A stretch of DNA of 23,881 bases from an uncultured Planctomycetaceae bacterium (GTDB taxonomy: Bacteria > Planctomycetota > Planctomycetia > Pirellulales > UBA1268), in contig CAISKG010000610.1 of the NCBI GenBank assembly GCA_903885855.1, positions 1-23,881 of the forward strand, read 5' to 3'. Positions within the stretch are counted from its first letter, which is position 1. Each line of letters begins with the position of its first letter. The translations under genes were made by a program, and so were the position numbers. Below are positions 1 through 8,800 of the stretch, piece after piece. A model generated the notes under the pieces. It had not been told where the DNA came from. It searched no databases and was given only the letters and a program-made list of their open reading frames with translations.

Positions 1-3000
1 CGCTTCCGCGCCCGGGCGGGATGCGCCGCCGGCCCGTCGCCCCCGGCGGCGGCGTGGCGCCGGCGCCGACCGACGGCGACGATCCCGAGGGGTGGGAGGC
101 GGGCGAGGAGGTGTCGGCCGTCGACGCCGCCACCGACGCCGCCACGGGAAAGGTGGTGACCACCGTGCGCCTCCCGGCGGGCATCTACCGGGCCGAGTTC
201 GTGGTCGAGGCGGGCGCCGGGCTGGCCGTGCGCGCGCGGCGCACGATCGAGGTGGTCGACCCGGCCGCCGCCGCCTATCCCGTCAAGCGGTCGCTGGCCC
301 TCGTGGCCCGCGACACCAAGGCCCTCCCGGGCGCCGATGTCGAGCTGCTCCTGGGCACCGGCCACGCCGGCGGCCGCGCGCTGGTGGAGGTGCTGCGCGA
401 CGGGAAGGTGCTCTCGCGGCGCTGGACCGAGCCGGGGCGGACGCAGTGGACGCTGCCGGTGCCGGTCACGGAGGCGCTGCGCGGCGGGTTCACGGTGCGC
501 GCGTGGCTCGTGCGCGACGGTCGCCTCCACCAGGTCGAGCGCCTCGTCGACGTCCCCTGGACCGACCGGCGCCTCGACGTCACCTGGGAGCGTTTCACGC
601 GCCGGCTCGAGCCGGGCAGCGAGGAGGTGTGGCGGGCCCGCGTGAGGACCGTCGACGATCCGGTCGCGGGGGAGGCACGGGCCGCCGCCGCCGAGATCGT
701 GGCCACGCTCTACGACCAGTCGCTCGACGCGCTCGCGCCCCACGCCTGGCCCGACGGCCTGCGCGACTGGCTGCGCCGTGAGTCGTCGCCGAAGGTCTTC
801 TCCCTCTCCAACCGCGGCGCCGGCTTCCAGGGCATCCAGGGGGGGTGGGTCGTGGATCTGGTGCCGGTGGAGATCACCTACCGGCGCTTCCGCGACCCCT
901 TCGGCCCGGGAGCGGTCTTCGGCGGTCGGGAGCTGTTCATGATGCGCGGCGCCATGCCGGAGATGGAGATGGCGAGTGCCGACGGCGTAGCGGTGGCGGC
1001 CGTCGCCCCGGCGCGCAGGATGACCAAGGGGAGGGCGGCGTTGGGGGTGGCAGCCGATGCCAACGCCGCCGAGGCGCCGGCCGAGGGGGGCGCCGTGGCG
1101 CCTCCTGCCGGCGAGGCGGCCGTGCCGGCGGCCCCGCCGCCCCCTCCGCGGCGCAACCTCGTCGAGACCGCCTTCTTCTTTCCCACCCTCGTCGCCGGCG
1201 CCGACGGCGCGGTGACGATCGAGTTCACCCTCCCCGACACCCTCGCCACGTGGCAGTTCAAGGCCCTGGCGCACGACGAGCGCCTCCGGTCGGGCACGCT
1301 CCTCGACACGGCGGTGGCCGCCAAGGACCTGATGGTGGAGCCGGTGGTGCCGCGCTTCCTCCGCGAGGGGGACGTGGTCGAGATCCCCGTGAAGCTCGGC
1401 AACCGCTCCACCGGCTCGCTCGCCGGGAGCGTGCGCCTCGAGCTCGCCGACGCCGCCACCGGCGCGGCGCGGCAGGGGCTCCTCGAGGGCCCGGCGGAGC
1501 TCCCCTTCGAGCTGGCCGCCGGCGAATCGAAGCCGGTGATGTTCCGCGTCCGCGTCGCCGACGGCACCGAGACGCTGCGCTGGACCGCGATCGGCCGGGC
1601 CGGCCGGGCCGCCGACGGCGAGGAGGCGATCCTCCCGGTGCTGCCGCGGCGCGTGCTCGTCGACGAGTCGGTGCCGATCACGGTGCGCGGGCCGGGGAAG
1701 CGCACGGCGACGATGCAGCGCCTCGCCGCCGCCGCCGGCAACCCGTCCATCGCCAGCCGGACCCTCGTCGTGCAGGCCACCGCCAATCCCGCCTGGTACG
1801 CGGTGCTCGCCCTGCCGAGCATCGCCGAGACGCAGGACGAGAGCGTCGAGGCGCTCTTCACCCGCTTCTTCGCCAACGCCTGGGCGGGCCACCTGGCCCG
1901 TTCCGACGAGCGCATCGGGCGCATGTTCGAGATGTGGCGGAACCGGCCGGCGGGGCGCGATCCGCTCGCCAGCCCGCTCGAGACCAACTCCCCCCTCGCC
2001 CAGACGCTCCTCGCCGAGACCCCGTGGGTGCGCGACGCCGTCGACGAGGGGGAGGCGCGGCGGCGCATCGGGCTGCTCTTCGACCCCAACCGGGCCGCCG
2101 CCGAGGAGGCGGCGACGCGGACCCGGCTCGAGAGCCTGCGCAATCCCGACGGCGGCTGGCCCTGGTTCCCCGGCGGGCGCACCTGCGACGTGGTGACGAT
2201 CGCCATCCTCGCCGACTACGGCCGGCTCCGCGCCGCCGGCGTGCCCGTCGACATCCAGCCGGCGCTGGCCACGATCCCCTGGCTCGACGGCCGCCTCGTC
2301 GAATGGCGCCGGCGGGTGGCCGACGCCAAGGAGGCTCCGACCGCCGATCCGCTCCTGGCCCTGGCGCTGTTCGCACGCAGCTTCTTCGCCGCCGACGTGC
2401 CCCCCGAGGGGGAGGCCGCCGCGGCCCACGCCTTCTGGCTCGACGTCGCCCGGCGCTCGTGGCCGAAGGTCGGCGCCCGGCGCGCCCAGGGCCACCTGGC
2501 GCTCGCGCTGTTTCGCGCGGGCGACCGCGACACGGCGGCGGGAATCGTCGACAGCCTGCGGCAGCGGGCCGTCGACGCCGACGTCAAGCCGGGCGAGGAG
2601 GGGGACGCCTGGCAGGGGATGTGGTGGCGCGATCCGCATCCGGCCTGGTGGCAGTGGGCGGCGGCGCCGATCGAGACGCAGACGGTGATGATCGAGGCCT
2701 TCGACGAGGTGGCCGGCGACCGGGAGGCGGTCGAGGCCCTGAAGGCGTGGCTCCTGTCGCAGAAGCGCACCAGCCGCTGGAGCGGCGACCGGGCCACCGC
2801 GGCGGCGATCGGGGCGCTGCTCGGCCGCGGCGCCGACCCGCTGGCCTCCACCGAGCGCGTGGTCGTCGAGGCGGGGGGGCGGCCGATCCCCGGTTCCGCC
2901 GACGGTGCGCCTCCGCCGGAGGCGGGCACGGGCTTCGTCGAGGCCCGCTACGCCGGCGGGGAGATCGTGCCCGAGCTGGCCACCGTGACGATCACCAAGC

Positions 3001-3506
3001 CGGAGCGGGGCCTGGCCTGGGGGGGCGTCCATTGGCAGTACCTCGACGACGTCGCCAACGTGCCGGCGGTGGGCCGGGGGGAGCTGGCGATCGACAAGCG
3101 CCTGTTCGTGAAGCGGATGACGAAGGCGGGCCCGGAGCTCGTCCCGGCCGCCGCGGAGGGGGCGACGCGCGTCGAGCCCGGCGACGAGCTCGTCGTCCGC
3201 CTCGTCGTCACCGCCGACCGCGACTACGAGTTTCTCGAGCTCTCCGATCACCGCCCCAGCCTCACCGAGCCCGTCGACGTGCTTTCGGGATGGCGCTTCG
3301 GCGACGGAGCCGCCTGGTACCTGGCCGTGCGCGACGCCTCGACGCGGCTGTTCTTCGAGCGGCTTCCGCGCGGGACGCACGTCTTCGAGTATTCGCTCCG
3401 GGCGGCGCACCGCGGCACGGCGTCGAGCGGCTTCGCCACGATCCGCAGCCGCTATGCCCCGGAGTTCTCCGCCCATTCCGGCAGCGTGGCGCTCGAGGTG
3501 GAGTGA
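1..3506 (+). CDS. Alpha-2-macroglobulin family protein, C-terminal part (5' end outside window)
   Basis: The reading frame is open to the left edge, with codons in phase from base 3, and there is no signal peptide after the first internal ATG at 21. The true start is therefore probably upstream; bacterial family members are often well over 1500 residues. Numbering from that ATG, beta-rich macroglobulin domains fill roughly residues 30-340. An Ala/Pro-rich linker follows at about 347-378. The typical NLVETAFFFPTL block and the LPDTLATWQFKA strand of the central A2M domain come next, from residue 379. A helical TED-like domain begins near 590 and includes NPDGGWPWF. The C-terminal receptor-binding-like beta domain ends at 1161. 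At the place where thioester members carry CxEQ, this protein reads SVEA (608-611), so no thioester can form there. Family members are periplasmic or surface protease traps or envelope-protection proteins. I infer an envelope role; the protease-trapping mechanism would have to be non-covalent. Confidence 0.88.
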   Translation, partial: LPRPGGMRRRPVAPGGGVAPAPTDGDDPEGWEAGEEVSAVDAATDAATGKVVTTVRLPAGIYRAEFVVEAGAGLAVRARRTIEVVDPAAAAYPVKRSLALVARDTKALPGADVELLLGTGHAGGRALVEVLRDGKVLSRRWTEPGRTQWTLPVPVTEALRGGFTVRAWLVRDGRLHQVERLVDVPWTDRRLDVTWERFTRRLEPGSEEVWRARVRTVDDPVAGEARAAAAEIVATLYDQSLDALAPHAWPDGLRDWLRRESSPKVFSLSNRGAGFQGIQGGWVVDLVPVEITYRRFRDPFGPGAVFGGRELFMMRGAMPEMEMASADGVAVAAVAPARRMTKGRAALGVAADANAAEAPAEGGAVAPPAGEAAVPAAPPPPPRRNLVETAFFFPTLVAGADGAVTIEFTLPDTLATWQFKALAHDERLRSGTLLDTAVAAKDLMVEPVVPRFLREGDVVEIPVKLGNRSTGSLAGSVRLELADAATGAARQGLLEGPAELPFELAAGESKPVMFRVRVADGTETLRWTAIGRAGRAADGEEAILPVLPRRVLVDESVPITVRGPGKRTATMQRLAAAAGNPSIASRTLVVQATANPAWYAVLALPSIAETQDESVEALFTRFFANAWAGHLARSDERIGRMFEMWRNRPAGRDPLASPLETNSPLAQTLLAETPWVRDAVDEGEARRRIGLLFDPNRAAAEEAATRTRLESLRNPDGGWPWFPGGRTCDVVTIAILADYGRLRAAGVPVDIQPALATIPWLDGRLVEWRRRVADAKEAPTADPLLALALFARSFFAADVPPEGEAAAAHAFWLDVARRSWPKVGARRAQGHLALALFRAGDRDTAAGIVDSLRQRAVDADVKPGEEGDAWQGMWWRDPHPAWWQWAAAPIETQTVMIEAFDEVAGDREAVEALKAWLLSQKRTSRWSGDRATAAAIGALLGRGADPLASTERVVVEAGGRPIPGSADGAPPPEAGTGFVEARYAGGEIVPELATVTITKPERGLAWGGVHWQYLDDVANVPAVGRGELAIDKRLFVKRMTKAGPELVPAAAEGATRVEPGDELVVRLVVTADRDYEFLELSDHRPSLTEPVDVLSGWRFGDGAAWYLAVRDASTRLFFERLPRGTHVFEYSLRAAHRGTASSGFATIRSRYAPEFSAHSGSVALEVE

Positions 3507-3524
3507 TCCCGCTCCCCGTCGTGG

Positions 3525-3530
3525 TATCCT
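3525..3530 (+). promoter_or_regulatory. Possible -10 box TATCCT upstream of the DUF202 gene
   Basis: TATCCT lies in the 49-base gap between the macroglobulin stop and the ATG at 3556, in otherwise GC-rich sequence. A start site about 7 bases downstream would give a very short leader. No convincing -35 box is visible, so this is only a suggestion. Read-through from the upstream gene is equally possible. Confidence 0.2.
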
Positions 3531-3555
3531 CCCCCGCGTGGAACCGAACCCTCCG

Positions 3556-3969
3556 ATGCCCGCGCGGCCCGGCGGTGGCAGCGCGGCCGAGATCACCACC
3601 GAGCTGGCCCGCGAGCGCAATCGCGAGGCGGCCGATCGGACGCTGCTGGCCTGGATCCGCACGAGCCTGGCGATGGTCAGCCTCGGCTTCGGCATCGAGC
3701 GCTTCGGGCAGGCCGCGGCCGGCCTCGACGGCGCCGGCTATTCCCCCCTGAAGACGCGCTCCTTCGGGGCGGCGCTGGTGGCGCTGGGGATCGTGGCGAC
3801 GGCGGCGGGCATGTGGGAGCACCGCCTCGTCCTCCGGGCGATCCTCCTGGCCGACTACCGCTACGGCGAGCGCCCCGCCATCGCACGGTGGCTCGGCGCC
3901 GGCGTGATCGTCGTCGGACTGGCCGCCCTGGCGGCGATGCTCCTGGTGAGCGGGGAAGGCCCACGGTGA
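3556..3969 (+). CDS. DUF202 (YidH-like) small integral membrane protein
   Basis: This predicted protein of 137 residues carries the DUF202 signature. A charged ARERNREAADRTLLAWIRT stretch runs straight into the first membrane helix (LAMVSLGFGIERF). Two more hydrophobic segments follow (SFGAALVALGIVATAAGMW and the C-terminal GAGVIVVGLAALAAMLLV), giving three membrane helices in all. The molecular function of the family is unknown. The ATG at 3556 was chosen because the codons between the in-frame GTG at 3538 and this ATG are atypical for the neighbourhood. The GTG would add six residues and cannot be excluded, and neither start has a clear Shine-Dalgarno site. The stop codon overlaps the next gene's GTG (GTGA), which suggests translational coupling with the lactate permease. 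A membrane-partner role is an inference from this coupling only. Confidence 0.85.
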   Translation: MPARPGGGSAAEITTELARERNREAADRTLLAWIRTSLAMVSLGFGIERFGQAAAGLDGAGYSPLKTRSFGAALVALGIVATAAGMWEHRLVLRAILLADYRYGERPAIARWLGAGVIVVGLAALAAMLLVSGEGPR

Positions 3970-5660
3970 ACCCTGCCCCGGGATCGGTCTGGGATCAGCT
4001 CTACGACCCGCTGGGGAGCGTGCCGCTCTCCACGCTCCTGGCGGCGCTGCCGCTGGTGGTGCTCCTCGGGCTCCTGGCCGGCTGTGGCTGGCCGGCGTGG
4101 CGCGCGGCGCTGGCGGGGCTCGTCACGGCGCTGGTGGTGGCCGTGATCCCGGTGGGCATGCCCGTCGACGCGGCCCTGGCGGCGGCGGGCTACGGCGCGG
4201 CATTCGGTCTCTTTCCCATCGGCTGGATCGTCGTGGCGGCGATGTTCCTCCACAGTCTGTCGGAGGAGGCCGGCGCGCTCGAGGTGATGAAGCGCTCCGT
4301 GACGCGGCTCTCGGCCGACCACCGCATCCAGGCGCTGCTGGTGGCCTTCTCGTTCGGGGCGTTCCTCGAGGGGGCGGCCGGCTTCGGCGCGCCGGTGGCG
4401 ATCTCGGCGGCGCTCCTGGCCGGGGCCGGTTTCCCGGCGCTCGAGGCGGCCTGCCTGGCCCTCCTGGCCAACACCGCGCCGGTGGCCTTCGGGGCGCTGG
4501 GGACGCCGATCATCACGCTCGCCAAGGTGACGGGGCTCGACGAGCGCGCGATCTCGGCGATGGCCGGCAGGCAGCTCCCCTTCTTCTCGCTCCTCGTGCC
4601 CGCCTGGATGGTGGTCTGGATGGCGGGCTGGCGCGGTCTGGCCGGGGTGTGGCCGGCGGTGCTCGTCTGCGGCGCGACCTTCGCGACGGTGCAGGCGCTG
4701 CTGGCGAATCTCGTCGGGCCGGCGCTCGTCGACGTGCTGGGGGGGCTGGCGAGCCTGACGGCGCTGGCGGGTTTCATGCGCTGCTGGCAGCCGCGCGACT
4801 GCTGGCGCTACCCGCAGGCCGGCGGCGCGCCGGCGCCGGCCGCCGATGCCCCCCCCGATCCGCCGCGGCGCGTGGTCTGGGCCTGGATGCCGTGGGTGTT
4901 CGTGTCGGTGGCGGTGTTCCTCTGGGGTCTGCCGGGCGTGAAAGGCGTGCTCGAGGCTCGCGACGGCGCGGTGACCGCGACGCTCGCGCCACCGGGGGTG
5001 GTCGTGCCGGAGTTCACGGTGCCGCGCCTCCACCTGCGCGTCGCGAAGGTGGCCCCCGCCACGCGGCTCGAGCGCGAGCCCGAGGCGGCCGTGTACCGCC
5101 TCAACTGGCTCTCCGCCGCCGGCTCCGCGATCCTCCTGGCGGCGCTGGCGGCGATCCCGTGGCTGGGCATCGCGCCGCGGCGCGCGTGGCGGGTGTGGTG
5201 CGACACGCTCGCCCGTCTCGGCCCGGCGCTGGGCACGATCGCGGCCATGCTCGCACTGGCCTTCGTGACGCGCTACTCCGGCACCGACGTGATCCTCGGC
5301 CTGGCCATGACCCGCACCGGCGCCGCCTATCCGCTCTTCGCGGCGCTCCTCGGCTGGCTCGGCGTCGCGCTCACCGGCTCCGACACCTCGAGCAACGCCA
5401 TGTTCGGCAGCCTGCAGCGCGTCACGGCGGAGCAGCTGGCGCTCGACCCGCTCCTCATCTGCACCGCCAACAGCACCGGCGGGGTGATGGGGAAGATGGT
5501 CGACGCCCAGAGCATCGTCGTCTCGGCCACCGCCACGGGCGTGGAGCGGGGCGAGGGTGCGATCCTGCGCAGGGTGTTCCCCCACAGCCTGGCCCTCGCC
5601 CTCCTGGTCGGGCTCCTGGTCTGGCTGCAGGCCGGGCCGCTGGCCTGGATGGTGCCCTGA
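3966..5660 (+). CDS. lctP: L-lactate permease family transporter (LctP/LldP/GlcA type)
   Basis: The product is a 564-residue polytopic inner-membrane protein of the L-lactate permease family, which imports lactate or glycolate with protons. Hallmarks are FLEGAAGFGAPVAI in the first half, and TGSDTSSNAMFGSLQ plus ANSTGGVMGKMVDAQSIVV in the second. These are the paired conserved re-entrant regions of the family. Hydrophobic segments run along the whole length and the size is usual for the family. A hydrophilic stretch in the middle (about residues 275-375, Pro/Ala-rich with a PPDPPRRVVW segment) is followed by a soluble-looking insert rich in Val and Arg before the second helical half. The start is GTG at 3966, which overlaps the TGA of the DUF202 gene by the GTGA arrangement; upstream in-frame codons would overlap that gene too far. 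The substrate could be lactate, glycolate or a related 2-hydroxy acid. Confidence 0.92.
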   Translation: MNPAPGSVWDQLYDPLGSVPLSTLLAALPLVVLLGLLAGCGWPAWRAALAGLVTALVVAVIPVGMPVDAALAAAGYGAAFGLFPIGWIVVAAMFLHSLSEEAGALEVMKRSVTRLSADHRIQALLVAFSFGAFLEGAAGFGAPVAISAALLAGAGFPALEAACLALLANTAPVAFGALGTPIITLAKVTGLDERAISAMAGRQLPFFSLLVPAWMVVWMAGWRGLAGVWPAVLVCGATFATVQALLANLVGPALVDVLGGLASLTALAGFMRCWQPRDCWRYPQAGGAPAPAADAPPDPPRRVVWAWMPWVFVSVAVFLWGLPGVKGVLEARDGAVTATLAPPGVVVPEFTVPRLHLRVAKVAPATRLEREPEAAVYRLNWLSAAGSAILLAALAAIPWLGIAPRRAWRVWCDTLARLGPALGTIAAMLALAFVTRYSGTDVILGLAMTRTGAAYPLFAALLGWLGVALTGSDTSSNAMFGSLQRVTAEQLALDPLLICTANSTGGVMGKMVDAQSIVVSATATGVERGEGAILRRVFPHSLALALLVGLLVWLQAGPLAWMVP

Positions 5661-5752
5661 CCCCTCGGAACCGGCAGACCGGGTGTCGCGCCCGTCGCAT
5701 CCCGGGTGGACCCGTGGCCGCATCCGCCCCGCGCCCCGCCCCCCGCCACGGA

Positions 5753-5758
5753 TAGAAT
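5753..5758 (+). promoter_or_regulatory. Candidate -10 box TAGAAT for the TPR/DUF3472 pair
   Basis: TAGAAT matches the bacterial -10 consensus at five of six positions and stands out in a GC-rich 150-base gap. It lies 52 bases before the ATG at 5811, which would give a leader of about 45 bases. No good -35 hexamer is seen at the expected distance. The same hexamer occurs upstream of the PSD1 gene on the other strand. The rest of the gap (5661-5810) shows no strong terminator for the permease gene. Confidence 0.35.
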
Positions 5759-5810
5759 GGGCACCCCACGGCGGTCTTTCCGTCGGTCATTCCCCGGCGA
5801 AACGCATCCC

Positions 5811-8800
5811 ATGAGACGCCTCAATCTTCCCCTGCTGATCGTGCTGGCCCTGCTCCTGGTGGGCGGGGCGGCGGGCGTGGCGCTCCTCCACCGCTACCAG
5901 CTGCGGCGCAACGCCGAGTCGATGGCCGTCGATGCCCAGCGGCGGCTGGAGGAGGGGCAGGAGGACGAGGCGATGGCGCTGCTGGGGAAGTATCTGGCGC
6001 TGCGCCCCGCCGACACGCAGCGGCAGCGGCAATACGCGGAGCTCCTCCTCCGGCAGGCGGAATCCGGTCGCGCGACGGCGCGGTCGGTGAAGCTCACGAT
6101 CGCCGCCATGGAGACGGCGATGCGCGCCTTCCCCGAGGATGACGCGCTGCGCGAGCGGTTCGCGACGTTCCTCTTCGCCGCCAATCAGCCCGGCCCGGCG
6201 CGCGACCATTTCGAGATCCTCCTGGAGCGCTCGCAGAAGGCGGGGGCCGCGGAGCGCGTCGAGGTGGAGGCGCCCGATCGGGCGGGGGCGGCCGCCGCGG
6301 CGGGCGAACGGCTCGACGCCGAGCAGATCGCCGTGCGCTTCGCGATCACGGCCTCCAGCCTGGGGCGCTTCGACGAGGCCGAGAACGTCCTCTCCGGTCT
6401 CGTCGACTTCGATCCGGTGAAGCGCCGCTTTCCGTCCGACCCCGTCGTCGGCAAGGGAACGCCGGCCGCGTTCCTCGCGCTGGCGCACATCCTCGAGGAG
6501 CAGCGCGGCGACGAGCGGGCCGCGGCCGCGGTCGTCGAGCGCCTCGCGACGACCCATCCCGACGACAAGAACGCCCTCCAACTCCTCGCCCGCTGGCACG
6601 TCGGGCACCGCGACGCCGCCGCGGCCGGGCCGGCGATCGACAAGGCCCGGGCGCTGGCACCGGACGACGTCGATCTGGCGTTCCTCGACTACCAGACGGC
6701 GATGATGCGCGGCGACACGGCCAAGGCGGCGGAGATCCTCGCCGGCCCCCTGTCCACCGCCGAACCGGTGCCGCCGATCATCCTCGCCCGCTCCGGATTC
6801 CGTCAGCGGCAGGGGGACGTCGACGGCGCGCTCGAGATCCTCCGCGACGCGCTGGAGCAGCGGCCGGAGGAGCCGCTGTTCCACACCGCGATCCTCTCCG
6901 TGCTCGCCGACGCGGGCCGCATCGACCAGCTGCGGGATCAACTGGCCGTGTCGCGGCCGAAGGTGCCGACGACGGCCGAGATCCTCCTCTACGCCGACGC
7001 CCTGATCGCCATCAAGGAACGGCGCTGGCTCGAGGCCCAGCGCCTCCTCGAGGACCTCCGGCCGCGCGTGGCCCGCGACAAGCAGCTCTCGCGGCAGGTC
7101 GACGTCGCGCTGGCCGATTGCCACCGGGCGCTGGGGCAGTTCGACCAGGCCAACGAGGCCCGGCGGCGGGCCCTGACGTCGTCGACGGGGGTCTCGCAGA
7201 CGCTGTTTCTCGAGATGGACGAACTGGAGCGCGAAGGCCGGCTCGACGAGGCGCTGGCGATGGCCGACGCCCTCACCGACCAGATCGGCAAGGAGCGGCT
7301 CCTGGCGCTGCCGCAGTTCTGGGACCGCCTCTTCCGTCTGCGAATGGCCGCCCAGTTGCGCCGGCCGGCGGCGGAGCGGGATTGGACGGCGGCCGAGGCC
7401 CTCCTGGATGCGGTCGCCGCGGAGGGAAAGGCCGACCCGGCCGCCGTGGCACGGCGACGGGTGGATCTCGTCTCCGCCCGGGCGGATGTCGCCGCGGCGC
7501 TGGAGGCGTCCGCCGCCGCGCTCGAGGCCCACCCCGGGGCGACCACCCTCCTCGGCCAGCGTGCGATGCTGCTGGTGGCCGCCGAGCGCGTCGCCGAGGC
7601 GCGGGAGCTGCTCGACGGAGTGCCGGAGGAGACACGCGACTCCCCCGACGTCATCGAGGCGGCCCTGCGGATCGCGGCCCTCCTCCCCGGCCGGGACTCC
7701 GCCGTCTGGCTCGCCGACGTCGAGCGCCGTCTCGACCGGCTCGAGGATCCCGTCGCGGCGCGGTGCGCCCAGCAACTCGTCGCCATCCACTTCGGCCGCG
7801 GCGCCTCCAACGAGGCGGAACGGATCGCCCTCCGTGCGGTCGACCGCGACCCCGACAACCTCCCGCTGCAGTCCGTGCTCCTCGATCTGGCCGCGGAGCG
7901 CAACGACCCCGAGGCGACGGCACGGCAGGCCGAGGTGCTCGTGAAGCTCACCGGCGCCGGCAGCCCCACCGCCCATCTCGCGCAGGCCGTCGAAGCCATC
8001 GTCGGCGTCCGCGCCGCGCGGCTGCGACGCTTCACGTCCCAGGCCGACGTCCGCCTCACCGACGGCGAGAAGGCCGACCTCGAGCGGGCCCGGTCGCTGC
8101 TGACGCTCGCCGGCAACGAACGGCCCCGCTGGGCGGACGTCCCGCGCCAGCTGGCCACCATCGACGAGCTCGAGGACGATTACGGCGCCGCCATCGGCCG
8201 CCTGCGCCAGGCGTGCGAGTACGTCGAGACGCTGCCCTTCGGCCGCCGCCGGCTGGCGTATCTGCTGATTCTCACCGGACGGAGCGAGGAAGCGCGGCCG
8301 GTGCTCCAAGCCCTCGGCCCCGCGGCCGGGATCCACGTCGAACGCCTCCGCGCCGAGAAGGTGGCGGAATCGGGGCGCGTGGAGGACGCGCGCCGTCTGG
8401 CGGAGGCCCTCACCCCCGACGACTGCGTCGACGCGGATCAATGGACATGGTACGCCTCGCTCCTGACGCGCTGCCGGGATCTGCCGGGGGCGGTGAAGGC
8501 CTGCCGGCGGGCCATCGACGCCGCCCCATCTTCCGCCGCCCCCTGGATGACCCTCGTCGGCATCCATCTCGCCGGCGGCGACGAGGACGCGGCGCGGGAG
8601 GCCGCCGCCGAGGCGCGGCAGCGTCTCGACGGCGAGGAGCGCACCCGCTTCGACACGATCGTCACCGACCGTCTGGACGACCCCGAGGCGCTCGAGGCCC
8701 GGTACCGCGCGGCCGTCGAGACCGATCCCGCCGACGCGGAAGCGGCCAAGAAGCTCGTGGCGCTGCTGCTGAAGCGGCAGAAGGGGGCTGAGGCGCAGGA

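Noticed and set aside
3861..5723. 620-codon minus-strand frame opposite the lactate permease
   Set aside because: Arg/His/Gln-rich shadow; the permease signatures are unambiguous on the plus strand.
5661..5752. Possible terminator after the lactate permease gene (CGGGT/ACCCG pairing near 5703)
   Set aside because: The stem is five base pairs with a two-base loop and no T-tract; not better than chance in this composition.
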